From Alteriqipengyuania halimionae (GTDB lineage: Bacteria; Pseudomonadota; Alphaproteobacteria; Sphingomonadales; Sphingomonadaceae), in the NCBI RefSeq assembly GCF_009827575.1, contig NZ_WTYR01000001.1, positions 2,701,001 through 2,765,000 of the forward strand: a stretch of DNA of 64,000 nucleotides. The letters run 5' to 3'. Position numbers and translations under genes: made by a program. Positions within the stretch are counted from its first letter, which is position 1; the number at the start of each line of letters is the position of its first letter. Under the pieces are notes generated by a model. The model saw nothing but the letters and a program-made list of their open reading frames with translations. It had not been told where the DNA came from and searched no databases. Below, in pieces: positions 8,904 through 22,846 of this stretch.

Positions 8904-9550
8904 GCCACTTCCTCGGCGTAATATTCGCACCAGTCGCTTACCGGACATGCCTCGCATTTCGGTGAGCGGCTGGTGCAGATCCGCTTGCCGAACTGGATCA
9001 GCCAGAAATGTCCGTCGGCAAGCGCCCAGGCAGGTGAGCGGTTTTCGAGCTGCTCCGCCGTCTTGTCGGCGGTCCTCGCGTCGGTCAGCCCGATCCGGTT
9101 GCAGACCCGGTGGACATGGGTGTCGACCGCGATCACGTCTTTTCCGAACGTGAAGCTGAGCACGATGTCGGCGCATTTGCGACCGATTCCGGGCAGACTC
9201 ATCAGCCCTTCGCGGGTATCGGGCACCACCCCGCCGTGCTCTGCCAGCAGCGTTTCGCAGAACCGGCGGATCGAGCGGGTCTTGTTGTTGTAGAGCCCGC
9301 ACGGCTTGATCGCCGCCGCGATGTCGCGATCGTCGAGTTCGAGCATCGCTTCCGGCGTCGTGGCGAGCGCGAACAGGGCGCGGCTCGCCTTGGCCGTATT
9401 GCGATCGAGCGACTGGGCGGAGAGCATGCAGGAAATGCACGAGCGGAACGCGTCGGGCTGGCCCTTCGGCCCTTTCGCCCCCGGCGTGCGCCCGGGCATT
9501 TCCTGCGACAGGATGCGGTAGACCCGCTCTATCTCGGCGCCCGCCAGCAA
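8900..9550 (-). CDS. nth: Endonuclease III (base-excision repair DNA glycosylase/AP lyase)
   Basis: Bifunctional DNA glycosylase/AP lyase that removes oxidised pyrimidines. In 216 residues it shows the helix-hairpin-helix [12 protein letters not shown] with catalytic Lys125, the aspartate Asp143 in VDTHVHR, and a C-terminal 4Fe-4S cluster Cys192-x6-Cys199-x2-Cys202-x5-Cys208. Spacing and length match the family. The start ATG lies three bases after the stop of the upstream ene-reductase gene, so the two are very likely one transcript. A second, more divergent HhH-GPD paralogue lies on the other side of that ene-reductase gene. Confidence 0.93.
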   Translation of the reverse strand: MLAGAEIERVYRILSQEMPGRTPGAKGPKGQPDAFRSCISCMLSAQSLDRNTAKASRALFALATTPEAMLELDDRDIAAAIKPCGLYNNKTRSIRRFCETLLAEHGGVVPDTREGLMSLPGIGRKCADIVLSFTFGKDVIAVDTHVHRVCNRIGLTDARTADKTAEQLENRSPAWALADGHFWLIQFGKRICTSRSPKCEACPVSDWCEYYAEEVA

Positions 9551-9553
9551 GGG

Positions 9554-10687
9554 TCAGGCCGACAGCGGATCGTCGACCGTTTCGAGGGTCGGATAGTCGG
9601 TGTAGCCTTCCGCGCCGCCGCCATAGAACGTGCTCTCGTCGGGCTCGTTATACGGTCCGCCTTGCGCAATGCGGGCGGGCAGGTCGGGATTGGCGAGGAA
9701 CAGGCGTCCGAACGCGACTGCATCGGCATGCCCGGCGTCGATCCATTGCGCCGCTTCGTCGGGTTCGAAATTGCCATTGGCGATGAACGGTCCGTCGAAC
9801 TCGGCGCGCATCTTGTGCAGCACCGTGTCGCCGCTTTCGTCCTTGCCGTCGCCGGTGTGCGAATTGGGGCGGATCACGTGGAGATAGGCGAGCCCGCGCC
9901 CGGCCAGCGCCTTGGCGGCGGCGGGATAGGTCTCGCCCGGCTTGGCGTCTTCGGTGCCGCCCGGTCCACCCTGCGGCGAAAGTCGCACCCCGACGCGATC
10001 CGCCGGAAGCACCTCGCATACCGCGTCGACCACCTCGCGCATCAGGCGCAGGCGGTTGTCGAGGCTGCCGCCATAGTCGTCGCCGCGATCATTGGTGGCC
10101 GAGCGGATGAACTGGTCGATCAGGTAATTGTTGGCGCAATGCACCTCGACGCCGTCGAACCCGGCCTCGGCCGCGCATTTCGCGGCGTGCCGGTAATCCT
10201 CGATCAGGCCGGGGATCTCGTCGGTGCGCAGCGCGCGTGATTCCTGAAACGGAACTTGCGGCCCATCCTCGAGCCGGTCGCCGACGAAGGCCTCGCCCTC
10301 GGGCGTCCAGGCGCTGGCCGAAACGGGCTGGCCGCCATCGGGCTGGAACACCGGATGGCTGATCGCGCCGACATGCCAAAGCTGGCAGAAGATCCGCCCG
10401 CCCGCATTGTGGACGGCGTCGGTCACCGTTTTCCAGCTTTCGACCTGGCTGTCGGTGAAGATGCCCGGCGTCCAGGCATAGCCCTGGCCCTGATGGCTGA
10501 TCTGGGTGGCTTCGGACACGATCAGTCCGGCGCTCGCGCGCTGGGCATAATAGAGCGCGTGGAGTCCGGTCTGTTCGTTGGTCTTCGCTTCTGAGCGGCT
10601 GCGGGTGAGCGGGGCCATGACGATGCGGTTGGTCGCTTCGAACGCGCCGATGGTGACGGGATCGAGCAGGGGGGCGTGCTGGGGCAT
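9554..10687 (-). CDS. Old Yellow Enzyme family alkene reductase
   Basis: FMN-dependent NAD(P)H oxidoreductase of 377 residues, a TIM barrel that reduces activated C=C bonds of enones, maleimides or nitro compounds (NemA/XenB-like). Visible features are the N-terminal TNRIVMAPLTRSRS, the active-site HCANNYLIDQFIRSATNDRGDDYGG region (His and Asn ligands for the substrate carbonyl), and C-terminal FMN-phosphate segments GDAVAFGRLFLANPDLPARI-like in order and position. Start ATG 10687 has a GGAGA Shine-Dalgarno; an upstream in-frame ATG at 10717 lies before that site. It is followed three bases later by nth, and sits between two endonuclease III paralogues. Confidence 0.9.
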   Translation of the reverse strand: MPQHAPLLDPVTIGAFEATNRIVMAPLTRSRSEAKTNEQTGLHALYYAQRASAGLIVSEATQISHQGQGYAWTPGIFTDSQVESWKTVTDAVHNAGGRIFCQLWHVGAISHPVFQPDGGQPVSASAWTPEGEAFVGDRLEDGPQVPFQESRALRTDEIPGLIEDYRHAAKCAAEAGFDGVEVHCANNYLIDQFIRSATNDRGDDYGGSLDNRLRLMREVVDAVCEVLPADRVGVRLSPQGGPGGTEDAKPGETYPAAAKALAGRGLAYLHVIRPNSHTGDGKDESGDTVLHKMRAEFDGPFIANGNFEPDEAAQWIDAGHADAVAFGRLFLANPDLPARIAQGGPYNEPDESTFYGGGAEGYTDYPTLETVDDPLSA

Positions 10688-10747
10688 GAATTCTCCGTTG
10701 TAGGGTTTGAGCACCAAACGGAGCGGAGGGGCACGCCGTTCCAGCCG

Positions 10748-11494
10748 CTAGCCGGAAAGCTGTTTCCGTCCGGTCTCGCACAGCGATTGCGCCACGCAAT
10801 TCGCGCAATCGAGCGAGCGTGGGCGGCACCAGGTTTGCCCGACCTTCTTCATCAGCAGATGATGCTCATCGTAATCGGCCGCCGACCATTCGGGCGGCAT
10901 GGCGGGCATGATCGCGGCATAGGCGCGCGCGGTATCGGCCTTTTCGGGCACCAGCCCCATGCGCTGGAGGATCCGGCGATGATGGCTGTCGAGCACCAGC
11001 ACCGGGCGATCGAGCGTCGAGGCGTTCATGATCCCAGCTGCAATCTTGCGCCCGATGCCGGGGAGCTGTTCGAGCCAGTCCATCGCTTCGTCGGTGGGCA
11101 TGTCCTCGAGATGCGAGAGATCGACCGACCCGCGCCGCGCGATCAGGTCGGTAAGCGAGGCTTTCAGCCGCTCCGCCGCGATGTTGGGGTAGGTCTGGAT
11201 GGAAAGCTCGTCCTGCAATTCGGCGAGCAGGGCGTCGGCCACGCCCTCCCAACTGCCGTACCGTTTCAGCAGGCGATCGGTCGCGGCGTTCGAAATCTCG
11301 GACTTGGTTCGCGCCCCGATCACCCCTTGCACCATCACCCATTCGGGCGCCCGCCATTCTGCCGCCGCGCGCCGGATATGCCCGAAGCGCTGCACCAGCA
11401 GCGGCTGGAGCCGCCGCAACGTATCGGTGCGCGGATCGGGGCCGAGGGGGAGTTCCATCCGCGACCGAATGCCGTTCCTCGCGCCGCTTGCCAA
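10748..11494 (-). CDS. Endonuclease III-like HhH-GPD DNA glycosylase (second paralogue)
   Basis: A 248-residue HhH-GPD protein. It has LPGIGRKIAAGIMN (candidate catalytic lysine, residue 150), VLDSHHRRIL (aspartate 169) and a 4Fe-4S cluster Cys223-x6-Cys230-x2-Cys233-x5-Cys239. The Lys-to-Asp spacing is 19, one more than in the neighbouring nth, and the DTHVHR box is replaced by DSHHRR. It is therefore a divergent subfamily, perhaps with different lesion preference. Residues 1-12 may not be translated: a second ATG at 11458 (MELPLG) is also plausible. Same strand and 60 bases upstream of the ene-reductase gene, so it may belong to the same operon. Fold and cluster are clear; substrate is not. 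Confidence 0.85.
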   Translation of the reverse strand: MASGARNGIRSRMELPLGPDPRTDTLRRLQPLLVQRFGHIRRAAAEWRAPEWVMVQGVIGARTKSEISNAATDRLLKRYGSWEGVADALLAELQDELSIQTYPNIAAERLKASLTDLIARRGSVDLSHLEDMPTDEAMDWLEQLPGIGRKIAAGIMNASTLDRPVLVLDSHHRRILQRMGLVPEKADTARAYAAIMPAMPPEWSAADYDEHHLLMKKVGQTWCRPRSLDCANCVAQSLCETGRKQLSG

Positions 11495-11526
11495 GGATTA
11501 CGCGAGTGATCCCGCTGCGAGAGGCG

Positions 11527-12479
11527 CTATTTCATCCATCTGGCGCGGGCATCTTCGATCTCGGCGGAGTCTCCAGTAGTGGTCATCGCAGCGAAGCCGG
11601 TGTCGCTGGATGGGTCGTAGGTGACCAGCGATTTGTATGGCCCGTTGCTGCCGCTTTGCCAGCTCAGCATACGATTGGCGGGATCGTCATTTTCCCACAT
11701 GAAACGGCCGCCGAGCGTATATCCCTCGTCGGGCGTGTGCACGGTTGTCAGCTCCGCCAAACTCTTCGTGCTGAGGCCGCCCATGTGCGGGAACCGGGCC
11801 AGTGCCACCAGGTCTGCAGGTGTGGTGCCGAGCCCGCCGGCGCACGTCAGGAAACCCGGCAAAGGGGGGCGTCGCTGGCCGGTGCGTCGGCGCCATTCCG
11901 GAGCCGGCCTACGAAGATGCGGCTTGATCCCATCCCGGCGGGACGAAGAACCTCGCGCTCGAGCAACTCGTCCACGGCAAGACCCGCGACTTTTTCGAGC
12001 ACGGCCTGGACCACGATCCAGTTGACCAGATCGTAGGACCACTGCGAGTTGGGAGGGAAGGCCAGAGGACCGGTCGCAAAGCGGCCGATCGCCGTCGTCG
12101 CATCGGGCGTTTGCAGCACGCTTCGCGGATCTTCGCGAACGGCTGGCATCAGTCCATCGGCCAGACCGCTCCGGCTCGCGAGCACTTGCCGCAAGGTGAT
12201 CGGCGCAATCGGCGTTTCGGCAAACTGCGGAAGCAAGCGACCGATCGTATCGTCGAGCGATACCATGTCCCGATCCGTCAGCCGCAAGACCGCGATGGTG
12301 CAGGCGAATTTGCCGATCGAGCCGGCTTCGTACAGCGCGCCGGGGGCGTCTCCGCCATGGGTTTCTGAGATGATATGGCCACCGGGCGTCAGCACGGCTT
12401 CGGCATAGTCGCCGGCAGATACCGGGCTTGAGCAGGCAGCAGCAAGTACGGTTGCTGCAAGCAAGAGGTGACGTCTCAT
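11527..12479 (-). pseudogene. Beta-lactamase/D,D-peptidase-like lipoprotein, frameshifted
   Basis: Serine-hydrolase (beta-lactamase class C/penicillin-binding) family gene split by a frameshift. The N-terminal frame starts ATG 12479 with a lipoprotein signal (lipobox ending in Cys16), has the catalytic SxxK (Ser54-IG-Lys57) and WSYDLVNW, and runs to LRPAGMGSSRIFVGRLRNG, then hits a stop near 11847. The C-terminal frame (GFLTCAGGLGTTPADL to the end, stop at 11527) is one base out of phase. Phase changes inside a run of six C (minus strand) near 11863-11868; adding one C restores a continuous 317-residue protein. The span of 953 bases is one short of a multiple of three. This could be a real inactivation, phase variation, or an assembly error in the homopolymer. 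Confidence 0.8.
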
Positions 12480-12621
12480 CGATGGTATCTCCCGTCCCGA
12501 TGCGGTCGCATCGTCGACGGCATCTAGCTTGAGCGGCGTCGACGTGGAAGCCCGACAGCCAACGACGGCATTGCCCCGCCGCAGACCGCAGCGCTTACCA
12601 AGGCGCGAGTCCGATGGCCGG

Positions 12622-13635
12622 TCAGATATCGACGGCGATTTTCCCGAAGTGCTTCTGGTCCTGTTCGTGGCGGAAGGCGTCGGGGAGGTCGGCGAGCGCG
12701 AAGCGATCCGAGATGACCGGCTCGATGCCCGTGGCCTCGATCGCATCGATCATCCGCAACTGCATCGCGCGGCTGCCGACGGTCAGGCCCTGAAGCCGCC
12801 CCATCTTGCGCATCAGCGCGGCGGTTTCGACCTCCCCCTTCTGCCCGGTGAGCACGCCGATCAGGTGGATATGACCGCCCGGACGGATCGCGTCGATCGC
12901 CTGGTTGACCGTGCCCGGCCCGCCGACCTCGACCACGTGATCGACGCCGCCGTCCGACCAGTCGAACGCCTGTCGGCCCCAGTCGTCGTTGCTTTTGTAA
13001 TTGATCGTGTGATCGGCGCCGAGATCGCGCGCCTTGGCCAGTTTCTCGTCCGAACTGGAGGTGATGATCACCCGCGCGCCTGCCGCCTTGGCGATTTTCA
13101 GCGCGAAGATCGACACGCCGCCGGTGCCTTCGAGCAGCACGGTCTGCCCGGCCTGCAGGTTGCCATCCTCCATGAGCGCGCGCCATGCGGTCAGCCCGGC
13201 GCAGGGCAGGCAGGCAGCCTGCGCGAAGTCGAGATTGGCGGGTATGCGGGTAAAGGCGCGCGCGGGTTTCACGACCTGTTCGCGAGCGAAGCCGTCGATC
13301 CCGTCACCCGGCGTGCTTTCGAAACTGCCCAGCGGCGGGCGGCCATCGTTCCATTGCGGAAAGAAGACCGACATCACCCGGTCGCCGACAGCGAATTCCT
13401 CGACACCATCGCCGACCGCTTCGATTTCACCTGCGCCATCGGACAGTGGGATGCGTCCGTCTTCGGTCGGGATCATGCCTGCGACGACCGCATAGTCGTG
13501 GAAATTGAGCGAGGAGGCGTGCAGCTTGACCCGCACTTCGCCGACCCCCGGCTCGCCCGGAGCGTCGATTTCGACGACTTCAAGACTGTCGAGACTGTCG
13601 AGACTGGCGGGGTTGCGGACTTTGACGGCTTTCAT
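12622..13635 (-). CDS. MDR-family quinone oxidoreductase / NAD(P)-dependent alcohol dehydrogenase
   Basis: Medium-chain dehydrogenase/reductase of 337 residues. The N-terminal GroES-like domain contains the SSLNFHDYAVVAGMIP segment that replaces zinc-ligand residues in many quinone-oxidoreductase-type members, so catalytic zinc is unlikely. The Rossmann domain has LLEGTGGVSIFALKIAKAAGARVI, followed by SDEKLAKARDLGADHTINY, which contacts the NADPH phosphate region. It probably reduces a quinone or an alpha,beta-unsaturated carbonyl with NADPH; the natural substrate is unknown. The first 20 codons contain a 9-base tandem repeat encoding LDS units. It stands alone, 97 bases after guaA on the same strand. 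Confidence 0.85.
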   Translation of the reverse strand: MKAVKVRNPASLDSLDSLEVVEIDAPGEPGVGEVRVKLHASSLNFHDYAVVAGMIPTEDGRIPLSDGAGEIEAVGDGVEEFAVGDRVMSVFFPQWNDGRPPLGSFESTPGDGIDGFAREQVVKPARAFTRIPANLDFAQAACLPCAGLTAWRALMEDGNLQAGQTVLLEGTGGVSIFALKIAKAAGARVIITSSSDEKLAKARDLGADHTINYKSNDDWGRQAFDWSDGGVDHVVEVGGPGTVNQAIDAIRPGGHIHLIGVLTGQKGEVETAALMRKMGRLQGLTVGSRAMQLRMIDAIEATGIEPVISDRFALADLPDAFRHEQDQKHFGKIAVDI

Positions 13636-13732
13636 GGGGTGGCTCCGGTGTGCGCGTGAACAGGTTCACGATGGCAACGGCCAGGCGTCCAAGAAGTTCA
13701 CCCTCGCCCGCAGGTTCTCCGCCCGCGCCGGT

Positions 13733-15307
13733 CTACTCCCACTCGATCGTGCCGGGCGGCTTGCTGGTGTAGTCGTACACCACGCGGTTGATGCCCTGCA
13801 CCTCGTTGACGATGCGCGTGGCGCAATTGGTGAGGAAGCTGGCGTCGAAGGGATAGACGTCCGCCGTCATCCCGTCGGTGCTGGTGACGGCGCGCAATCC
13901 GCAGACGCTGTCGTAGGTGCGGTGGTCGCCCATCACGCCTACGGTTTTCACGGGCAGCAGCACGGCGAAGGCCTGCCAGATCGCGTCGTAGAGCCCCGCA
14001 TTGCGGATTTCCTCGAGATAGATCGCGTCGGCCTTGCGCAGGATGTCGCACCGCTCCTTGGTCACTTCGCCGGGAATGCGGATGGCGAGGCCGGGGCCGG
14101 GGAAGGGGTGGCGGCCGACGAACATGTCGTTGAGGCCCAGCTCGCGGCCGAGTTCGCGGACCTCGTCCTTGAACAGTTCGCGCAAGGGCTCGACCAGTTG
14201 CATGTTCATGCGTTCGGGCAGGCCGCCGACATTGTGGTGCGATTTGATCGTGACGCTCGGCCCGCCGGTGAAGGACACCGATTCGATCACATCGGGATAT
14301 AGCGTGCCCTGCGCGAGGAAATCGGCCCCGCCGATCCGGTTCGCCTCTTCCTCGAACACGGCGATGAACTCACCGCCGATGAACTTGCGCTTCTTTTCCG
14401 GATCGGTCTCGCCCGCGAGACCTTTCATGAAGCGCTCCTCGGCATCCACCACCACCAGCGGAATGTTGTAATGGTCGCGGAACAGCGTCTCGACCTGTTC
14501 GCGCTCGTTCAGCCGCAGCAGGCCGTGATCGACGAACACGCAGGTCAGCTGGTCGCCGATCGCCTCGTGGATCAGGATCGCGGCGACCGAGCTGTCGACA
14601 CCGCCGGAAAGGCCGCAGATCACCTTGCCGTCACCGACCTGTTCGCGGATCTCGGCGATCTTGGTCGCGCGATATTCGGCCATCGTCCAGTCGCCCGCCA
14701 GCCCGCAGACCTTGTGCGCGAAATTGGCGATCAGCTTCGCGCCGTCGGGCGTGTGGACCACTTCGGGGTGGAACTGCGTCCCGTAGAACTGGCGCGCCTC
14801 GTCGGCGATCACCGCGAAGGGTGCGCCGTCGGAGACCGCGACGATTTCGAACCCCTCGGCGAAGCGCGTGACCTTGTCGCCATGGCTCATCCACACCTGG
14901 TGGCGCTCGCCTTCGTTCCACAAACCGTCGAACAGCGCGCAGGACTTGGTGACCGTCAGGAAGGCGCGGCCGAATTCGCCACCTTCACCCGTTTCGTGCC
15001 CGGGCCGCACCTCGCCGCCGAGCTGGTGGGTCATCACCTGCTGGCCGTAACAGATGCCGAGGATCGGCAGCCCCGCCTCGAACAGCATGTCGGGCGCGCG
15101 TGGGCTGCCTTCATCGGGCACGCCGGCGGGCGATCCCGACAGGATGATGCCCTTGGGCTTGAGGCGATGGAACGCCTCCTCGGCCTGCGAAAACGGCGCG
15201 ATTTCGGAATAGACGCCCGCCTCGCGCACGCGGCGCGCGATCAGCTGGGTCACCTGGCTGCCGAAATCGACGATGAGGATGGAATCGGGAAGATGGTCTG
15301 GCTGCAT
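13733..15307 (-). CDS. guaA: GMP synthase (glutamine-hydrolysing)
   Basis: Converts XMP, glutamine and ATP to GMP, the last step of guanine nucleotide synthesis. The 524-residue protein has an N-terminal class I glutaminase domain (nucleophile Cys in [15 protein letters not shown], catalytic His/Glu in FHPEVVHT). An ATP-pyrophosphatase domain follows with the P-loop [12 protein letters not shown], and the dimerisation domain ends in the family-typical PGTIEWE. Full length and complete. The upstream intergenic region holds an AT-rich dyad (15392-15414) close to where its promoter should be. No guaB is next to it in this window. Confidence 0.97.
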   Translation of the reverse strand: MQPDHLPDSILIVDFGSQVTQLIARRVREAGVYSEIAPFSQAEEAFHRLKPKGIILSGSPAGVPDEGSPRAPDMLFEAGLPILGICYGQQVMTHQLGGEVRPGHETGEGGEFGRAFLTVTKSCALFDGLWNEGERHQVWMSHGDKVTRFAEGFEIVAVSDGAPFAVIADEARQFYGTQFHPEVVHTPDGAKLIANFAHKVCGLAGDWTMAEYRATKIAEIREQVGDGKVICGLSGGVDSSVAAILIHEAIGDQLTCVFVDHGLLRLNEREQVETLFRDHYNIPLVVVDAEERFMKGLAGETDPEKKRKFIGGEFIAVFEEEANRIGGADFLAQGTLYPDVIESVSFTGGPSVTIKSHHNVGGLPERMNMQLVEPLRELFKDEVRELGRELGLNDMFVGRHPFPGPGLAIRIPGEVTKERCDILRKADAIYLEEIRNAGLYDAIWQAFAVLLPVKTVGVMGDHRTYDSVCGLRAVTSTDGMTADVYPFDASFLTNCATRIVNEVQGINRVVYDYTSKPPGTIEWE

Positions 15308-15391
15308 GGGCCCCGTTAAAGCCCACCGCGCCGCTCTGTCCAGCGCTCCCGATTACCTGAACGAGGAATGAGCGCTGGGCATGCAGTTTTT

Positions 15392-15414
15392 GCAATAAAT
15401 GGTAACATTATTGC
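15392..15414. promoter_or_regulatory. AT-rich dyad upstream of guaA
   Basis: GCAATAA and TTATTGC form a perfect 7-base inverted repeat. The inner bases ATG-GTAA-CAT continue the symmetry with one bulged base, giving an almost fully palindromic 23-base element. It is markedly AT-rich in a GC-rich region and lies 85 bases upstream of the guaA start codon. Position and symmetry suggest an operator for a dimeric regulator, but no regulator can be named. Confidence 0.45.
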
Positions 15415-15458
15415 GCTTGAGAGAATCCCGCCGCTGCACCATTTGGGGGTCACTCCAA

Positions 15459-15513
15459 GCGGCCGTTCGGCAACCGTCCCCTCTCCCCCTTCCCCCAGGT
15501 TCCGGACGGCCGC
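15459..15513. repeat. Long imperfect inverted repeat with pyrimidine/G-tract loop
   Basis: Arms 15459-15475 and 15498-15513 pair over 8 bp, then a G-T pair, 3 bp, one bulged C and 4 bp, about 16 pairs in total. The 22-base loop is CCCC/CCCCC/CCCCC-rich on the plus strand, so it shows three runs of four or five G on the minus strand. It starts 26 bases beyond the ZIP transporter stop codon, so a transcript 3'-end structure is one option. There is no U-tract for classical intrinsic termination. Confidence 0.5.
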
Positions 15514-15539
15514 GACCCTCCCTTCAAAACCCGAAACCT

Positions 15540-20362
<4,823 letters not shown>

Positions 20363-20367
20363 TTGAC

Positions 20368-20410
20368 ATCCCTTCGCGCACTGCTCGGCGCGCAGGGATA
20401 GCCATTTCTT
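20368..20410 (+). terminator. Hairpin downstream of gyrB
   Basis: Six bases after the gyrB stop, ATCCCT-t-CGCGC (20368-20379) pairs with GCGCG-c-AGGGAT (20388-20399) around an 8-base loop, with one mismatch. It is followed by AGCCATTTCTT, a weak T-rich tail. It probably ends the gyrB transcript before the chemotaxis operon. Confidence 0.6.
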
Positions 20411-20451
20411 AACCATCAGCCTCCATTGACGTGCCAGTGCACGCAGTGGGG

Positions 20452-20457
20452 TATACT
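20452..20457 (+). promoter_or_regulatory. Candidate -10 element of the chemotaxis operon
   Basis: TATACT lies seven bases before the cheA ATG (20465). TTGACG at 20426-20431 is 20 bases upstream, longer than the 16-18 optimum. If used, transcription would start at about the start codon and cheA would be leaderless, consistent with the lack of a Shine-Dalgarno there. Confidence 0.35.
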
Positions 20458-20464
20458 TGACGTG

Positions 20465-22846
20465 ATGGATGAGCTGCTGGCGGATTTCGTAGCCGAAACC
20501 CGTGAAATGCTGGAGAAACTGGGGGGCGAGCTCGTCGCGTGGGAAGCCGATCCCACCGAGAGCGAGCGGCTCGACGCGATCTTCCGCTTCGTACACACCG
20601 TGAAGGGCAATTGCGGCTTTTTCGACCTGCCGCAACTGGCCGAACTCAGCCACGCTGCCGAGGATGCGCTGGCCGATTGCCGCTCGGGCGAACGGCAGGC
20701 CGACGAAAAGCTGGTGTCCGCCGTCCTCGCGATCGTCGACCGGATTTCCGCGATGATCGACGCGATCGATGCCGGCGAGGAGATCGAGGGAGACGACGAC
20801 GCACTGATCGATGCGCTCGCGCCGGGCGCGACCGAGGCCGAGCCTGTGATTTGCGTCGAAGAGGTGCGCGACGCCGTCGTCGCCGATCAGGACAAGCCTG
20901 CCGCCAAACAGGCCGCGGCGGCACGCTCGATCCGGCTTCCGGTCGATCTGCTCGACCGGGTGATGAGCGGCGTCTCCGACATGGTGCTCGCCCGCAACGA
21001 TTTGTCGCGCCGCCTGCGCGAAAGTGGAGCGCAGCCGACCATCGACGGTCCGTTCGAGCGGCTCTCGGCGATTCTGGCCGATGTACGTGACGCGATCACG
21101 CGGATGCGGATGCAGCGGATCGAGACGCTGTTTTCCTCCTTCCCGCGGCTGGTGCGCGATCTTGCGCACGAGCTTGGAAAGCAGGTGACTGTCGATCTGG
21201 AAGGCGGCGAAGTCGAGCTTGATCGCGAAATGATCGAGATGATCCGCGATCCGCTGACCCATATCATCCGCAACGCGATCGACCACGGCATCGAAGCGCC
21301 CGCCGAGCGACTCGCCAAAGGCAAGCGCGAAAGCGGGATGCTGAGGATCTCGGCCCGCCAGGCCGGCAATCGCATCAGCATCGCGATCGAGGACGACGGC
21401 AAGGGGATCGACGGTGCCCGCGTGCTGGAGAAGGCGATCGAGAAGGGCATCGTCTCGGCTTCCGAAGGCGCGCGCTACAGCACGACGCAGCGCCAGCGGC
21501 TGATCTTCGAGCCGGGCCTTTCGACCGCGACCGAAGTCAGCGGTATTTCCGGACGCGGCGTGGGCATGGATGTGGTGCGCGCCAATATCGAACGGGTCGG
21601 AGGTTCGATCGAAGTCGAATCGGACCCGGGCGAGGGCACGCGTATTTTCCTGCGCCTGCCCCTCACGCTCAGCATCATTCCCGCGCTCACGGTCGAGACC
21701 GGAGGCCAGCGCTTCGCCATCCCGCGGTCGGCGGTGGTCGAGCTGGTCAGCGGACGGCGCGACAATGTCGATTTCGCGCGGGTGGGCGATTCGCTGCTGG
21801 CCGAACTCCGTGGTCGCCGCGTGGCCTGCTTGCGCTTGGCCGACGTGCTCGGTGTCGAAGGCGAGAAGGCAGCCGAAGACGGTACGCTCGTCCTCTTGCG
21901 TCTTCCGGGCGGAGACCTGTTCGCCATCTCGGTCGACCAGATCCTCGATCACGAGGAACTGGTGGTGAAGCCGATCGCGCCAGCCGTCATGGCGACCGGC
22001 CTGTATGCCGGCACGACGCTGCTCGATGACGGATCGCCGGTATTGCTGCTCGATATCGCCGGGCTTGCGCGCGGCGTCGATCTCGAGGCCGAGGCGCGCC
22101 ATCGCGAGGAATACGAAGCGCGGCAGGAAGAGCAGCGCGCCGAGAAACCGCGCGAGCCAGTCCTGCTGTTCGTAGGCGTCGACGGGCGTCGGCGTGCGAT
22201 CCGGATGGAAATCGTCTGCCGGATCGAAAGCGTCCCGGTATCGGCCATCGACGTGTCGGGCGGCGGGGCGCAAGTCGTGCTGGGCGAAGATATCCTCCCC
22301 CTGGCCGGTCTCGGCGGCGCCGAGCCCGAAAGCGTCGCAAAGAACGGCCGGGTCGGATTGTTCCGCGTCGGCGATGGCCGGACCGAGCTGACCTATGCCT
22401 TCAGCGAAATGATCGACACCGCACAGATCGAACACCAGATCATCACGTCGGAAAGCACCGGCGAGATCGAAGGGCTTACGCTCATCGGCGGCGAGCCGAC
22501 CGAACTGGTCGATGCCCATTGGCTGTTCGCCCGCCATGCCCGCTCTACCGCGACAGGTGAGTCTCCAGTCTGCCGACTTCCGCTGGACGATGCCTGGGCC
22601 CGTCAGCTGCTGCGCCCGCTGGTCGAGGCGGCCGGCTATCGGGTGATCGGCGAGGACGACGAGGGAGAGGCCTCGATCGCGCTCGCTGCGGTCGAAAACG
22701 GTGAGGGGGCGCCACGCGCGGGCAGGGTGATCTGGCTGCGCGAAACGCCCGAGGCGAACGAGAACGCACCGCATTCCATCTATCGCTACGATCGGGCGGG
22801 GCTGCTCGCCGCGCTCGGCGATGCGCGCAGCGGAGGCGAAGCATGA
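20465..22846 (+). CDS. cheA: Chemotaxis histidine kinase CheA
   Basis: Central kinase of chemotaxis, phosphorylating CheY and CheB in response to receptors. The 793-residue order is: HPt/P1 with phospho-acceptor His44 in FVHTVKGNC; a short acidic linker with no visible P2 (CheY-binding) domain; P3 dimerisation from about 155; P4 ATPase with N box (HIIRNAIDHGIE), G1 (EDDGKGID), F box (EPGLST) and G2 (GRGVGMDVVR); and a P5 CheW-like domain. Beyond the usual end there is a second CheW-like segment (VLLFVGVDGRRRAIRMEIVCRI) and about 90 C-terminal residues of unclear, receiver-like appearance. Start ATG 20465 lacks a Shine-Dalgarno; GTG 20462 is adjacent. The stop overlaps the start of cheW by four bases. 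Confidence 0.93.
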   Translation: MDELLADFVAETREMLEKLGGELVAWEADPTESERLDAIFRFVHTVKGNCGFFDLPQLAELSHAAEDALADCRSGERQADEKLVSAVLAIVDRISAMIDAIDAGEEIEGDDDALIDALAPGATEAEPVICVEEVRDAVVADQDKPAAKQAAAARSIRLPVDLLDRVMSGVSDMVLARNDLSRRLRESGAQPTIDGPFERLSAILADVRDAITRMRMQRIETLFSSFPRLVRDLAHELGKQVTVDLEGGEVELDREMIEMIRDPLTHIIRNAIDHGIEAPAERLAKGKRESGMLRISARQAGNRISIAIEDDGKGIDGARVLEKAIEKGIVSASEGARYSTTQRQRLIFEPGLSTATEVSGISGRGVGMDVVRANIERVGGSIEVESDPGEGTRIFLRLPLTLSIIPALTVETGGQRFAIPRSAVVELVSGRRDNVDFARVGDSLLAELRGRRVACLRLADVLGVEGEKAAEDGTLVLLRLPGGDLFAISVDQILDHEELVVKPIAPAVMATGLYAGTTLLDDGSPVLLLDIAGLARGVDLEAEARHREEYEARQEEQRAEKPREPVLLFVGVDGRRRAIRMEIVCRIESVPVSAIDVSGGGAQVVLGEDILPLAGLGGAEPESVAKNGRVGLFRVGDGRTELTYAFSEMIDTAQIEHQIITSESTGEIEGLTLIGGEPTELVDAHWLFARHARSTATGESPVCRLPLDDAWARQLLRPLVEAAGYRVIGEDDEGEASIALAAVENGEGAPRAGRVIWLRETPEANENAPHSIYRYDRAGLLAALGDARSGGEA

